Position numbers and translations under genes: made by a program
The notes under the pieces: generated by a model
What the model saw: only the letters and a program-made list of their open reading frames with translations
What the model was told of the DNA's origin: nothing
Databases searched by the model: none
Shown here: positions 43,391 through 53,973 of the stretch, one piece after another
Numbering within the stretch: the first letter of the stretch is position 1
Layout: each line of letters opens with the position of its first letter
Source: Neoceratodus forsteri
Taxonomy: Eukaryota > Chordata > Ceratodontiformes > Ceratodontidae
Length of the DNA stretch: 64,000 nt
Assembly: GCA_016271365.2 (NCBI GenBank)
Contig: CM057451.1
Span: forward strand, 365,263,501-365,327,500
Direction: 5' to 3'

Positions 43391-43875
43391 GAACTGAGGA
43401 CAATTGGTGGAGACAACTGCAGTAACTAAGGACAAATGGAGACAGTTACAGTAACTGAGGACAAATGTTGGAGACAGCTACAGTAACTGAGGACAAATAG
43501 TGGAGATAACTACAGTAACTGAGGACAAATGGTGGAGACACTAGAGTAACTGAGGACAAATAATGGAGACTACAATAACTGAGGACAAATGGTGGAGACA
43601 ACTACAGTAACTGAGGACAAATGGAGACAACTATAGTAACTGAGGACAAATGGAGACAACTACAGTAACTGAGGACAAATGGAGACAACTATAGTAACTG
43701 AGGACAAATGGAGACAACTACACTAACTGAGGACAAATGGAGACAACTACAGTAACTGAGGACAAATGGTGGAGATAAATACAGTAACTGAGGACAAATG
43801 GTGGAGAAAAATACAGTAACCGAGGACAAATGGAGACAACTACTGTAACTGAGGACAGATGGTGGAGATAACTAC
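43391..43875 (+). repeat. Minisatellite, 29/32-bp unit, about 16 copies
   Basis: The core is GGAGACAACTACAGTAACTG plus AGGACAAAT (29 bp). A 32-bp version adds GGT before the next unit. A run of five to six 29-bp units (about 43618-43760) is flanked by 32-bp units. Units differ by single substitutions. No flanking gene. Confidence 0.9.
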
Positions 43876-43879
43876 TAGG

Positions 43880-44510
43880 GCTTCAGCCAGTCCACGGCCA
43901 ATTCCTTGAGCACCCCGACTGCATTCAATCCAGCCCTGAGGCTTTATCTACCCTTAGGGCTTCAAGCCCTTCTGGACTCTTACTCTGAAAAATACTGTCT
44001 GCCTCATTTCAGGAATGCTTGACAGCCGCCTTGATGCCACTTCCAGGTACAGGCCCACTGCCTTCCCTTGTAAAGACAGAACAGAAGTAATTGTCAAGGA
44101 TGACTGTTTTTGTTCCTCTTCCTGTAGTAACCTCCCCACTCTTACAGTCTAACAATGCCCTCTCCCTGCTTCCTTTTTTCTTTATTATATCTGAAGAATT
44201 GTTTTGCCCCACCCTTGACACCCTCCGTGATATGCAGCTCCTTATCTGCATTTGCCACCATGACTGTCCTGTTTGCTTCCTTAGTTTTGATTTGGTAATC
44301 TATCCATTCCTCATCCACCTGCCTTTGTTTGTACATGGTGAAAGTCTTTTTCTTGGCCCTCACTGCTTCTGTAACCCTTTCTAAGGACCATAATGGTCTC
44401 TTGTACCTGTTTTGTTTTGTAACAATCCTCGTGCATGACTATTGCCTCAAGAATGGGCCACATGATGGCCCACTCACCTAATAGTTTTATACATTTTTAT
44501 TGCACCCTAT
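43880..44510 (-). pseudogene. CR1-H segment 1 (linker and RT start)
   Basis: The 5'-most part of CR1-H, minus strand: RDHYGP-like, KKKTFTMYKQRQVDEEWIDYQIKTKEANRT, VKGGAKQFFRYNKEKRKQGEGIVRL, then LDCKSGEVTTGRGTKTVILDNYFCSVFTREGSG, and a degraded KALRVDKASGLD (the DKAxGPDG motif) near 43940. This is the lysine-rich linker between endonuclease and RT. The endonuclease itself is missing. Confidence 0.8.
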
Positions 44511-44511
44511 T

Positions 44512-44620
44512 AGAAACATAGAAATCTGACAGCAGAAAAGGACCACAATGGCCCAGAGAGTCTGCCCCTATCCCTCCCTAAGTTTGCATTTCCCCTCCCT
44601 AGCTTTCATTCCCCCCCCAT
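44512..44620 (-). repeat. CR1 3'-end fragment, minus strand
   Basis: It carries the plus-strand tail-and-terminus pattern AGAAACATAGAAATCTGACAG, AAAGGACCACAATGGCCC, AGTCTGCCC, the conserved end of the local CR1 family. About 100 bp only; a very short 5'-truncated insertion lying head to head with CR1-D. Confidence 0.7.
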
Positions 44621-44624
44621 GCCA

Positions 44625-45033
44625 TGGCTTGGAGGGACAGGAAGCGCATCCTTAGGATCACGAGAACAGTTGCACGGGAGTCTGAGCTAGACGTCACTGA
44701 CCACCTAGGGACAAATGACTTAGCTCATCATGAGATTAGAGCAGTGCAGAAGGACTTTGTAGAGTTGGGGAGAGGCCTAAGACAAGTAGTACACACAGTA
44801 TCCTTCTCAGAGGTGCGGTCTGTCAGTGGCACGGATGAGGCGAGGGTACTTTGCACCATGCAGTTTAATGAATGGTTGAAAAAATGGTGTGGAGCACAGG
44901 GGTTTGGCTTCATTAGGGACTGGGGTTCCACCTGGAGGGATACCAGCCTATACTGACAGGATGGTCTGCATCTGTCCAGGAAGGGAACAAGTCTTTTGGG
45001 CAATCGGTTTAAATGCTTCACTGTAAGCTTTTA
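44625..45033 (+). pseudogene. CR1-D ORF1 C-terminal part: SGNH/GDSL-type esterase remnant
   Basis: CR1-clade ORF1 proteins often carry a GDSL/SGNH esterase domain. The 44624-44956 frame has VTDHLGTNDLA (the block with the G and N oxyanion residues), VSFSEVRSVSGTDEARV, FNEWLKKWCGAQGFGFI. After a TGA at 44954 the same frame gives QDGLHLSRKGTSLLGNRFK, which contains the catalytic D-x-x-H pair. The N-terminal Ser block is missing because the element is 5'-truncated at about 44625. In the family it is thought to act on lipids or on particle assembly; its role is uncertain. Confidence 0.8.
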
Positions 45034-45173
45034 AACTAGTCAAGGGGAGGCACTGATAAGCAGCAGAAAAACCCAGCCTCCCCTACAAAACAAGGTACTA
45101 AATGAGAAAAGACCAAGGTAGAAAGGTCAGTGGGGGATGCTACAGAATGTAAAGCCATCAAAAATGGAGAGCA

Positions 45174-47798
45174 ATGAGTACCAATGCCCGTAGTCTGGGT
45201 AACAAGCTTCCTGAATTAGTGGCCTTGATGGAGGAGGAAAAAGTCATAGAGACATGGTACACACAGAACCATGACTGGGATGTAAACAGACCAGGATACA
45301 CTATCTACAGGAGGGACAGGGAGGGTAAAAGAGGAGGAGGAGTAGCTCTCTACATAAGGGAAGAAATCAAAGCAACAGAACAAAAGGGTAAACAGGGAGG
45401 AGAAGAAGCATTGTGGGTCAATTTCGAGGCAGGCAATGGCACCACAATCCACACAGGGGTTGTATACAGACCCCCCTCTCAAGGTGAGGAAATGGACAAG
45501 GAAATAACAGAAAGTATACTTAGAATGGCAGATAAAGGGGAGATATTGCTGATGGGTGATCTGAATATGCCAGATGTTAACTGGAGTGCAGTTGCAGCAG
45601 CCACTTCGAAGAGTGGGGTTATTCTAGATGCCCACAGGGGCATGCCTTAGACAACTAGTATTGGAACCCACTCAGAGGGAGCAATCTTAGACCTGGTTCT
45701 CTCAAATGGAGATGGAGAGGAGGATCACAGATGTAGAAGTGGGTAGCCATCTGGGAACTAGCGACCATCGAACAGTATGGTTCACAATAAACACAGCAAT
45801 AGAGTCAAGCCATACAAAGGCAAAAGTACTGGACTTCAGGAGGGCTGACTTTGCTAAAATAGGTGAGTGCATAAGGAATGCACTAGCAAATGGGCAGGAA
45901 GGGGGTGAAGAACAATGGGAATAATAAAACTGCCATCACAGAGGTAACAAGCCTTTGTGTGAAGCAAATAAATAAAACAAATGATGTAAGAAACCACTAT
46001 GGTTGCATAGGAGGTGGCAGTGAAGGTTCAAGAGAAAAAGAAAGCATTCAGAAAGTACAAGGAATCACAGAAGAAGCAGGACAGAGAATTGTATCAGTTA
46101 AAGCAAAAGGAAGCTGGGAAGGCAGTCAGAACAGTAAAGGCCTGAACCAAGGAAAAGATAGCCAACTCAGTTAAGAAGGGGGATAAAACCTTTTTTAGAC
46201 ACATCAGGGAGCGAAGGAAGACTAAGGGAGGGATAGTGAGGCTTAATAAAGGGGAGTGGGGGTGGGCAGAGGGTGACGGTGAAAAGGCAGAGATACTAAA
46301 CAAATATTTTTGCTCAGTATTTACAAATGAACAGGGTGAGGTACCTAAAACAAACAATAGAAACACTTTGGATACAGAAGTTGATACCAGCCCGTTTACA
46401 GAAAAAAGGGTTCTGAAAGAACTCTTAAAACTGAAGGTGGACAAAGCAATGGGGCCTGATGGGATTCATCCCAGAATTCTAAAAGAACTAAGGGTAGAAC
46501 TAGTGACACCACTGACTACCCTCTTTAACAGATCATGGGAGGATGGGGTGGTACCTGAAGACTGGAGGAGGGCAGATGTGATTCCCCTTCACAAAAGTGG
46601 GAGCAGGGCAGAAGCAGGAAACTATAGACCTGTTAGTTTAACCTCAGTGATAGGGAAAATGATGGAATCACTTCTGAAGGAAAGAAATGTCGAGTACCTA
46701 GAGGCCAGAGGGGCACAGGACCCAAGGCAGTATGGATTCACAGCAGGAAGGTCATGCCGGATGAATCTAATAGATTTCTTTGACTGGGTGACCAAAGTAG
46801 TAGATCAGGAAGGGGCTGTGGACATTGGCTGGAGAATAGGACACAGACGGTAATAGTAAATGGAGTCCACTCTGAAGAAAGGGGGGTTACTAGTGGGGTA
46901 CAGCAGGGTTCAGTATTAGGACCATTCCTCTTCAATGTCTTTATAAGTGACATTGCAGAGGAACTGGAAGAAAAGTATGTCTCTTTGCAGATGACACAAA
47001 GATCTGCAACAGAGTTGATGCACAAGGTGGGTGGAAAGGATGAGAAGGGACTTGGCAAGGTTAGAGGAATGGTCAAATGTATGGCAGCTTAGATTCAATG
47101 CTAAGAAGTGCAAGGTAATGCACCTGGGAAACAAAATCCAGGGAAGAGTACACAATGGGGGTGAGATACTAACAACAACAAAAATGGAAAGGGACATGGG
47201 GGTAGTCATATCAGATGACTTAAAGGTGGGCAAGCAATGTGAGAGGGCAGTAAGGAGGGCTTGGGGGATACTGGGATGCATAGGGAGAGACATCAATAGT
47301 AGAAAACAGGAAGTTGTTATCCATCTGTACAGACAGCTGGTGAGACCCCATCTGGAGTACTGTGTGCAGTTCTGGAGACCCAATCTCCGCAAGGACATAG
47401 ACAAGATGGAAGCTGTCCAGAGGAGGGCAACTAAAATGGTGCAGGGTCTGCACCAGAAGACATATGAAGAGAGACTAAAGGAACTTAATATGTATAGCCT
47501 GGGGAAAGGAGGGAGAGGGGGGACATGATAGAAACTTTCAAGTACCTCAAGGGAATCAACAAAGTCCAAGAGGGTAGCATCTTTCAAAAAATAGGTGTGC
47601 AAGAACAAGGGGGCACAATTTGAAGATAGAGGGAGGCGGCTCAGAGGTAATGTAAGGAAGTATTTTTACACAGAGAGGGTTGTGGATGCATGGAATGGCC
47701 TTCCAGAGGAGGTTGTAGAGTCAAAAACAGTGGTTGAATTCAAGCATGCATGGGACAGTCATAAGGCAATTCTAGGGGTTGGGGGTAGAAAGAAGTAG
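45174..47798 (+). pseudogene. CR1-D ORF2 (endonuclease-RT), motif A deleted
   Basis: The endonuclease at 45174-45650 has [54 protein letters not shown] and LLMGDLNMPDVNW. It continues at 45706 (ITDVEVGSHLGTSDHRTVW, intact SDH-type motif) and the linker, with frameshifts near 45650, 45910 and 46010. The RT at 46236-46853 has [64 protein letters not shown], then jumps from EGAVD to GWRIGHRR, losing about 110 bp including [15 protein letters not shown] (about 46985), [51 protein letters not shown] follow. Confidence 0.92.
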
Positions 47799-47911
47799 GC
47801 TAATGGTTAACTAGGATCTGCAGCTTATCCATTAGGTAGGGAAATGGGCAGACTGGGTTGGTCAAGCGGTCCTTATCTGCCGTCAAATTCTATGTTTCTA
47901 TGTTTATATGT

Positions 47912-48715
47912 TTCCTCCCTCACTCTCATGGGTTCCATCATCCTTTTGTGCTTCCAGGAACTTCTGTTTCCATTTCTTACTTATATCCATGTATTTGTCC
48001 CATGCCCTCTTGAACTTTTCTACTGTTTTCACCCCCACCACCCACTCTGATAGTCCATTCCAGGGGCTCACCACCCTTTCAGTAAAGTAGTTTCCCTCCG
48101 ATTACCTCTGAATTGTCCACCATCCAGCTTTAAGCTGTGCCTCCTAGTCTTTGGATTCTCTTTCCTCTTGAAGATGCTCCCTTCCATCACCCTGTTTATT
48201 CCCTTTAGGTATGTAAAAGTTTCTATCATATCTCCCCTCTCTCGCCTTGTCTCCAGGGAGTATAAGTCTAGCCCCTCCATCCTTTCCTCATATGTCTTCT
48301 GATGCATGCCATGTGCCATTTTGGTTGCACTTCTCTGGACCCTCTCTACCCTTTCTATATTCCCTTTTTGATATGGTCTCCAGAACTGTACCCCATACTC
48401 AAGATGTGGACGAACCATGGACCTGTATAGAGACATTATCATTTCCCTTCTCTTGCCTGTAATTACCCCTCCCAATACAGGTCAGCATTCTGTTTGCTTT
48501 TCCTACTGCCTTGTTGCACTGGTTTGCTTGCTTTAGGTTGTCTGAAATTATAACCCCCAGATCCCTCCCCTACTCTGTTACCAATCCCTCCCTCCCTGTG
48601 TGTAAATGGCCTTTGGGTTCTTATGCCCAATATGTCTTATTCTGCATTTTTGTTGCATTAAAACTCAATTGCCACCTCTCCGACCACCCCTCCAGCATTC
48701 TCAGATCCTCTCTCA
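47912..48715 (-). mobile_element. CR1-I: CR1 3' region of a different subfamily
   Basis: Minus-strand CR1, truncated at about 48715 (REDLRMLEGWSERWQLSFNATK). The 48475-48068 frame reads TGKRREMIMSLYRSMVRPHLEYGVQFWRPYQKG, QRSATKMAHGMHQKTYEERM, LYSLETRRERGDMIETFTYLKGINRV, then RGNRRETTLLKGW and a WNGL-like ending with a frameshift. Its 3' end meets the 3' end of CR1-D, tail to tail. The protein is clearly more diverged from CR1-B to CR1-E than those are from each other. Confidence 0.85.
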
Positions 48716-49305
48716 TGTATGTATTGTACCCTTTCTTGTTACAGTACTGTACTTAACTTTGTGTGAGGGTAGAAGAACATGGCCAGGCCATGACAAACAA
48801 AAAAAAATCTTACATAAGCCACAGGCAATCATATACACTCACCTACTGATGGAGGTATGCATCAATTTAAATTTCAGGGGATCAGAAAAACATACCCTAA
48901 TGTGAGAGGAGGAGGAGAAGGAGGAGGAATTTTGACCAAAAAGTGCTTATGAGCGAAGCTTTTTTGATCTATGAATTAGGAGCAAGTGAGTAGCCTGGGT
49001 TGAACCTAGCACCTTTGATCAAGAAGCAAAATGCAAATATGAGATGCAACTGACACTATTTTTTATTCCCTTACAGCACTTCCACAGAGAATTTACTTGA
49101 GGCTCACAGTGCCAAGAAAAAGAGGACATATATATATATATGGACACCAGAACCCTCATGTAGCCAGCAAATGAAATCCACTATAGTGACTTTAAATTTA
49201 CCTGCAATATTTCATAAATAAAGTTACTTGGTAACATTATTAAATCAGTACTATTGCAAGTATTTTTTTTTTAAATTAGTTTTTGTAACGTAAACATGTA
49301 CATGC
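48716..49305. other. Unassigned AT-rich sequence with a short (AT)n run
   Basis: 590 bp with no coding or repeat match inside the window. An (AT) run lies at about 49128-49141 and a GAGGAGGA run at 48905-48929. Confidence 0.4.
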
Positions 49306-49725
49306 AGTGTCAGTGGCTCAGTAGGTAGCACACTCGCCTCTGAGGCCGGGAGATCAGAGGGCTGTGGGTTCAGTTCCCACATCTGGTACTTGGGTTAATA
49401 TCCTAGTACTGACACTGTAATGCAGCATGAGAGGGGTGCTGCATTTCTGAGGTGCCGTCTTTCGATGAGACGTTAAACCGAGGTCCCATCTGCCTGGATT
49501 GGTGGTAGTTCAGGTGGATGTTAAAGATCCCATGGCACTTATCGAAAAGAGTAGGGGAATTTCCCCGGTGTCCTGGCTAAATTTCCCTCATTCACTAAAA
49601 ATACCACCAACAGCTTGATCTGGTTCAAGGTCAGTTGGCATTCATCTGTATCCCCCCTCCCCCTGGGTCATGCCTGAAAATAGGCAGGATTTGTCTAGTG
49701 CACTTACCCGGTCAACAAAAAATAA
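49306..49725 (+). mobile_element. tRNA-derived SINE, copy 2 (V-SINE-like)
   Basis: Plus-strand copy of the SINE at 31391-31824. Box A TGGCTCAGTAGGTAGC (49315), box B GTGGGTTCAGTTCCC (about 49364), then GATGAGACGTTAAACCGAGGTCCC (about 49466), AAGATCCCATGGCACT, GAGTAGGGGAATTTCCCCGG and GTGTCCTGGC. The tail is AAAAAATAAATA (about 49717). The tRNA-like part is not a functional tRNA gene because it continues directly into the SINE body and lacks an acceptor stem. Confidence 0.78.
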
Positions 49726-49807
49726 ATATAGCACTTTAGTCACATTTTTAGTATATGGTGTGGGTATGTACTGTCTCTTTAAGTCTTTACTATGTATAAT
49801 GTCTAAT
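49726..49807. other. Short unassigned spacer
   Basis: 82 bp between two SINEs. It continues at 50483 in the pre-insertion arrangement; nothing recognised. Confidence 0.4.
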
Positions 49808-49825
49808 CCAAGGCACCTTGCTTTT

Positions 49826-50464
49826 TTTTATTATGTATTTATGCCCCTACTTGCCTCCCTTCTCCACTCTCTCTCCGACATCCTACTACCTGTAGGTCCC
49901 ACTCCCCATTGAGATCTGCCCCTAGAGCACACGACTCCACACTATCAGTATACCCCCCCCCCCGGGTAGGGGTAAGGAGGGACACCCCCATGCTTACCTC
50001 CTCAAACCAGCATACTTGAGTTTGTAGGGTCGGTGCATCGGAGTCTGTCTGATGAGCCCGGAGACCTACCAGCGAGGTACCTTCGCCTAGGAGAAGCCGA
50101 GGTGTTTTTCCTATATTCTCCCCCAGATGTCGGTGTGCAATGAGGGCCTATGAGCAAGGAGGCATGCTGAGATGTGCCTTCCACTCTGCCCCTCTGCCCC
50201 TCTGCCCCTCTGCCAACATCTGCCCGATACCCTTACTGCTTCTCCACCTTACCACAGCTTCCGCCTGGGCTCCCCCAGGTGGCGGTATTGCAGCGGGAGC
50301 CTGCAGTTAACTTGGGAGAAGAAGAACAGCCGTGAGGCTTCATTCTTCATCCTTCTCCTCCCCTGCTGACCTCCAGTTTCCCGTGCTTGTTCCCGAACCC
50401 AGATCACCGGCGTGCTGTGAGGTAAGGCATCCAGCACCTCAGCCTTCAGCGCCACCGGGCCGGC
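49826..50464 (-). mobile_element. SINE-640 copy c, flanked by an 18-bp duplication
   Basis: A 639-bp minus-strand SINE. Head at 50464: GGCCGGCCCGGTGGCGCTGA, CCTTACCTCACAGCACGCCG, box-B-like GATCTGGGTTCGGGAACA. It contains a TCTGCCCC x3 run near 50189-50212 and ends in AATAAAAAAAA (49826-49836). Flanks CCAAGGCACCTTGCTTTT (49808-49825) and CCAAGGTGCCTTGCTTTT (50465-50482) match at 16 of 18 positions. Confidence 0.82.
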
Positions 50465-50482
50465 CCAAGGTGCCTTGCTTTT

Positions 50483-50687
50483 GAGAATGCATCTTTTGCG
50501 AAATGCATCAGGCAGTTTCAGGTGTGTGCTTTTAACTTTTTTGTACCACTGGACACTTTAGTAAAGGAATTTTAGCACAATTCTTCTTGCCTACGCACTT
50601 ACCTACAGTTGTGAGTGCCATAGAATTTTGTCTGCAGTCTCTACTTCTCCATCATCCCCCGGTCCGAGTGCTGCTTTCCTATTTTTG
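50483..50687. other. Unassigned segment between SINE and DIRS-2
   Basis: About 205 bp; AATGCATC appears twice (about 50486 and 50501). It might be the degraded terminal-repeat side of DIRS-2, but no inverted partner is visible. Confidence 0.35.
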
Positions 50688-50765
50688 AAATTACTATGGT
50701 GAGTCATTTCTTTTTTTCAAAACCCAGGAATCCCTTACTTATGCTTAACAACTGCAGACTCCATA

Positions 50766-51669
50766 GCAACACCTTGGGGGTCTGGGTACAGAACCTATTT
50801 AGGGAAAACGGTTCTGCAAGACAGTAGTGCCAAAGCTGACATCGCTTCTGGACTGTAGGTCCAAGGAGTAGTTCTTTGTGAAACTGTGTAATGTTTTCCA
50901 AATAGCTGCATTACAGATTTCCTGCAGAGAGACACCCCTTGATGCTACCACTGAGGCAGAAGTGCCCCTGGTGGAGTAAGCCCTAAGGCCTTCAGGTGGC
51001 AGCTTGCCAGCTTTGTCATAACAAAACTGTATGCAAGAAACTATCTAATGAGAAATTGTTCTCTTGGATGCTGCTTTCCCCTTCCCCACTTCACTACAGG
51101 GGACAAACAATTGAGTGCTAGTGGACCTTACATTCTTTGTGTGGTCCACATAATAGCTCAGATCTCTCTTAACATCCAGACTGTTGAGTTTCTGTTTTCC
51201 TGAGCTGGATTTTGCTGTAAAGAATACTGGAAATGTAACTGACCAATTCAGATGGAATTCAGACACCTCTTTAGGAAGGAATTTTCTGTTAGTTCTTAAC
51301 ACTACCTTGTCCCTGTGGAAAATGATGTAGTTAGGATCTGTGCCGAGGGCTTACAGCTCACACACCCTTCCTTCGGATGTAATAACCAACAGGAAAACAG
51401 CTTTCCAGGTGACATACTTCACAGCAGCAGTTGCCATAGACTCGAAAGGAGCCTCTGTCAGCTGGGCAATACATAGATTCAGGTCCCATGGAGGGACTGG
51501 ATCCCTTACTGGAGTGTACAGGTGATTAAAGCCTTTAAAGAACCTTTAGAAAATGGGTTGCAAGGCCACCGATCTGTATCTGCCAGCTGAGGCATATGCT
51601 GACACTGCTGCCAGATGAACCTTCATAGTTGAGGTCCTGAAGCCCAGCGACTGTAAGTGAACTACAGTA
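50766..51669 (-). pseudogene. DIRS-2 tyrosine recombinase (broken)
   Basis: From 51640 downward: an N-terminal piece (TMKVHLAAVSAYAS-like), then FKGFNHLYTP, LPWDLNLCIAQL, EAPFESMATAAV and TAFLLVITSEGRVCEL (the first catalytic Arg). The 51302-51045 frame gives LRTNRKFLPKEVSEFHLNWSVTFPVFF and KLNSLDVKRDLSYYVDHTKNVR. The C-terminal part (about 50990-50780) reads GLLHQGHF-like with AYSTRGTSASVVA, where the catalytic HxxR histidine is Tyr, and SFTKNYSLDLQS with the nucleophile Tyr intact. Frameshifts throughout. Confidence 0.75.
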
Positions 51670-52700
51670 CTGTAGTTAGTCCAGGACTGAAGCCAGACTC
51701 ACCCACAATGGACTGAGCTGTCTAGAGGAACACCAAATTGAAAATATTTTCTACTGTGAGGTGTAGGTTTTCCTTGTTGCTGGTTTCCTGGAAACCTTAA
51801 GCACTTCTATAGCACCCCCCCCCCCCATGTCTAGGGGTTAATGCTTTGTTCCAGAGGGAGGGGTGGCCCACAGCAACAAACTTCACCAGAACTAAAACCA
51901 CAGCTCTAGGAATAGAAATAGCATTTCGGCTTACCTGGAGATGTCTTCAAACAAATGGCCGGCCCAGGTCTCTTAACGCTGCAGGAACTGACTGCTCCCC
52001 CAAAAATCTCCAGACAAGGAACCACAGCTCTGGTCACTAATTCTTGAGCTTGCAAGGTCCCCAGAGCACCAGATACACAGAGGTGCAAGACATTTCTTTC
52101 AATTTAAACCCCTGGAAAATAAGCTCATTACTACATTAAAACCCAAGGACTGTAATTTCATTAATATCCTTATGCACAAACTGAATCGGGACTCCCAATT
52201 TCTTTTTCTAAAATCAATCACTTTTATTTCTCCTGAGCCCAAACAATTAAAAAGGCTACGGGGTCCATTAGTACATGAAATGTGAACTTTCTACTCCATG
52301 GGGTTCAACTTTTGTACAGACAAAATTGGCAGTAGATAAAGGCTGAACAAGGTCTTTAAACAGCTTACAAAACCACAGCACAGATTTTCCCCAGGATCAA
52401 CCATGGCCTTTCCTTTAACCTGGACCATGAATCTCCAAACATGATTTCCACTGGCACTGGTAAATGCCTACTGAGCTTCCTACTTAAACAATGGGGCCTC
52501 ACATGTTTTCCTCTCTTTTTCTCTCAGGAAGCGAACAGCTTCTCCTAAACCTGTTCCCCGGCTCTCACTTCCAGTGCCAAGGGACATGGATGGTGCAGCA
52601 CCAGCAATAACCTGCCGACACCATACCCCATTATTCTTTCACCACAGGCTGCTCTCCTGTTCTGTCTGGTTCCACAAAACATTACTGCCTTGCACCAACA
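51670..52700. other. Unclassified ~1-kb insertion in DIRS-2
   Basis: This interrupts DIRS-2 between recombinase and RNase H. It has a C(13) run at 51817-51829, no terminal inverted repeat that I can see and no reading frame with a known domain. Composition and sequence differ from the DIRS flanks. It may be an LTR, a Helitron-like end or several small insertions. Confidence 0.4.
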
Positions 52701-53130
52701 TCCCAAACTTTCTATGAGCAGACCCCAGATTCAGCAGCTAAAATGGCACTATACCTTCAAACTCCAACTGCTGCCTGAGCTGAGCAACCAGCACAAGGGG
52801 AGACCTCTAAGGCACTCCGCGCCCACTCAGCAAATGTCCGGCAGCCTGAGATCTGTCCTTCCAAACATTGTCACCAGTACTTGCTGGTTCAGGGTCCATT
52901 TATGATTTCCCTCGCTGATCTGCTCGGGGAATATGCCAGCACATTGTCCTTCCCTGGCAGGTGTACTGCCGAGAGATGGACATGCAAGGAGTATGCTGGA
53001 TTCCAGATCTTCACTGCTTCTGTGCACAGTTTTGAAGATCTTGTTCTTCCCTGTTTGTTTATGTAATACATAGCTGTGGTATTGTCTGTCCTGATCTGTA
53101 TGGACTAACTTGTGATGGTGGAGGAAAAGC
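52701..53130 (-). pseudogene. DIRS-2 RNase H domain (broken)
   Basis: From about 53110: IQIRTDNTTAMYYINKQGRTRSSKLCTEAVKIWNPAYSLHVHLSAVHLPGKDNVLAYSPSR, with the TDN aspartate present and the terminal LADxLSR motif degraded to LAYSPSR. Then KWTLNQQVLVTMFGRTDLRLPDIC, matching the WSINRLVLEVVFRRWG block of DIRS-3. The end below about 52800 becomes unrecognisable. Confidence 0.8.
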
Positions 53131-53611
53131 CTGCACAGTCAGATGCACTGCCCTGAGCTCCAGGAGATTTATGTGTTCCTTAGTCTCCTGTGTGCTTCAC
53201 ATACCATTTACAGTGTGGTCCTCCAGGTGTGTACCCCAGTAAGTGTGACTGTAGGTGATTGCTGAAGGAGGGGGACACCCTCTCTGAGGTTGCATTCTGC
53301 CTTCCACCATTCCAGTACCCTTAACAGACACCTTGTGACAGGCATTAGTTTTGAAAGTGGATCCCATCTCTGGGACCAATAGCTCCATAGGTGGTACTGC
53401 ATATCTCCCATTTGGAACCTGGCACCACTGCAGTGGATGATGCCATGTGCCCCAGCAAATGCAGAAAATCTCTTGCAGGTCTAAGCTGACCTACCTTGAA
53501 GGATTTTACAGTTGCAATCAGATATGCTACCCTTTCCTGGGGAAGGAATGCCTTCCCTTGTAGGGTATCTAACTCTGCACCTATACAGCGTCTCCTCTTG
53601 CTCTTCCCCAC
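53131..53611 (-). pseudogene. DIRS-2 RT/RNase H connection region
   Basis: The 53611-53345 frame has RRRCIGAELDTLQGKAFLPQERVAYLIATV, LRPARDFLHLLGHMASSTAVVPGSKWEI. The equivalent of FIGAELDTLEGRAYLPQDRISNIL is in DIRS-3. It links RT to RNase H. Downstream (53345-53131) the frame is broken. Confidence 0.8.
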
Positions 53612-53973
53612 TCATTAACTATAAATTACAAATTTCATTAATCTTCCCTCCTGTCATGTTAGTAATTTTTTATCTGCCTCAGAGCACCCAGGCTTTGGCA
53701 ACCCCGATGATACATTGCACACCTCTGTAGTAGTATTGTATTACTGTTTTATTATTGTTATTTAATTGATCTGTTTAGTATATCTGTCATTGCCAGAAAA
53801 TGTTTTCAAATGCATCACTGCCTTGACATGTCCCCTAACATTTTTGTTCATTAATTTGCTCTGATCACTTCTTGATGGTCTTTATCATATGTGTTACCTA
53901 AGGAACAACAACCTGTGATGTACTTAACCCTGTACTTGATTATTAATAAAAACCTAAAGTAAAAAAAAAAATT
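53612..53973 (+). mobile_element. Poly(A)-tailed retroinsertion in DIRS-2
   Basis: About 360 bp of AT-rich plus-strand sequence ending TTATTAATAAAAACCTAAAG and an A(11) run (53962-53972). It interrupts the DIRS RT between VLDLI and GAELDT. The polyadenylation-like AATAAAA and A-tail suggest a 5'-truncated L1 3' UTR or a processed transcript. No coding region remains and no clear target duplication was found. Confidence 0.55.

Larger units (their letters stand above)
44625..47911 (+). mobile_element. CR1-D: longest CR1 copy, with ORF1 remnant and ORF2
   Basis: Plus-strand CR1 of about 3.3 kb covering the end of ORF1, all ORF2 domains, the C-terminal region and the typical 3' end (GGTCCTTATCTGCCGTCAA, TTCTATGTTTCTATGTTT at about 47868-47905). 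It has several frameshifts plus a deletion of RT motif A, so it is dead. Confidence 0.92.

Noticed and set aside
43391..43875. CRISPR-like array
   Set aside because: Units are contiguous 29/32-bp tandem repeats without unique spacers, in a eukaryotic context.
46916..47608. 230-codon minus-strand open frame rich in Ser, Leu and Pro
   Set aside because: It is antisense to CR1-D ORF2; similar antisense frames occur over every CR1 here and are shadows of the coding strand.
49306..49395. Functional tRNA gene
   Set aside because: A and B boxes are present, but there is no acceptor stem or terminator, and the sequence continues into a SINE body found again at 31391-31824.
53612..53973. Processed gene copy
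   Set aside because: It has an A-tail, but no coding remnant of any gene; most likely a 3' UTR of a LINE.
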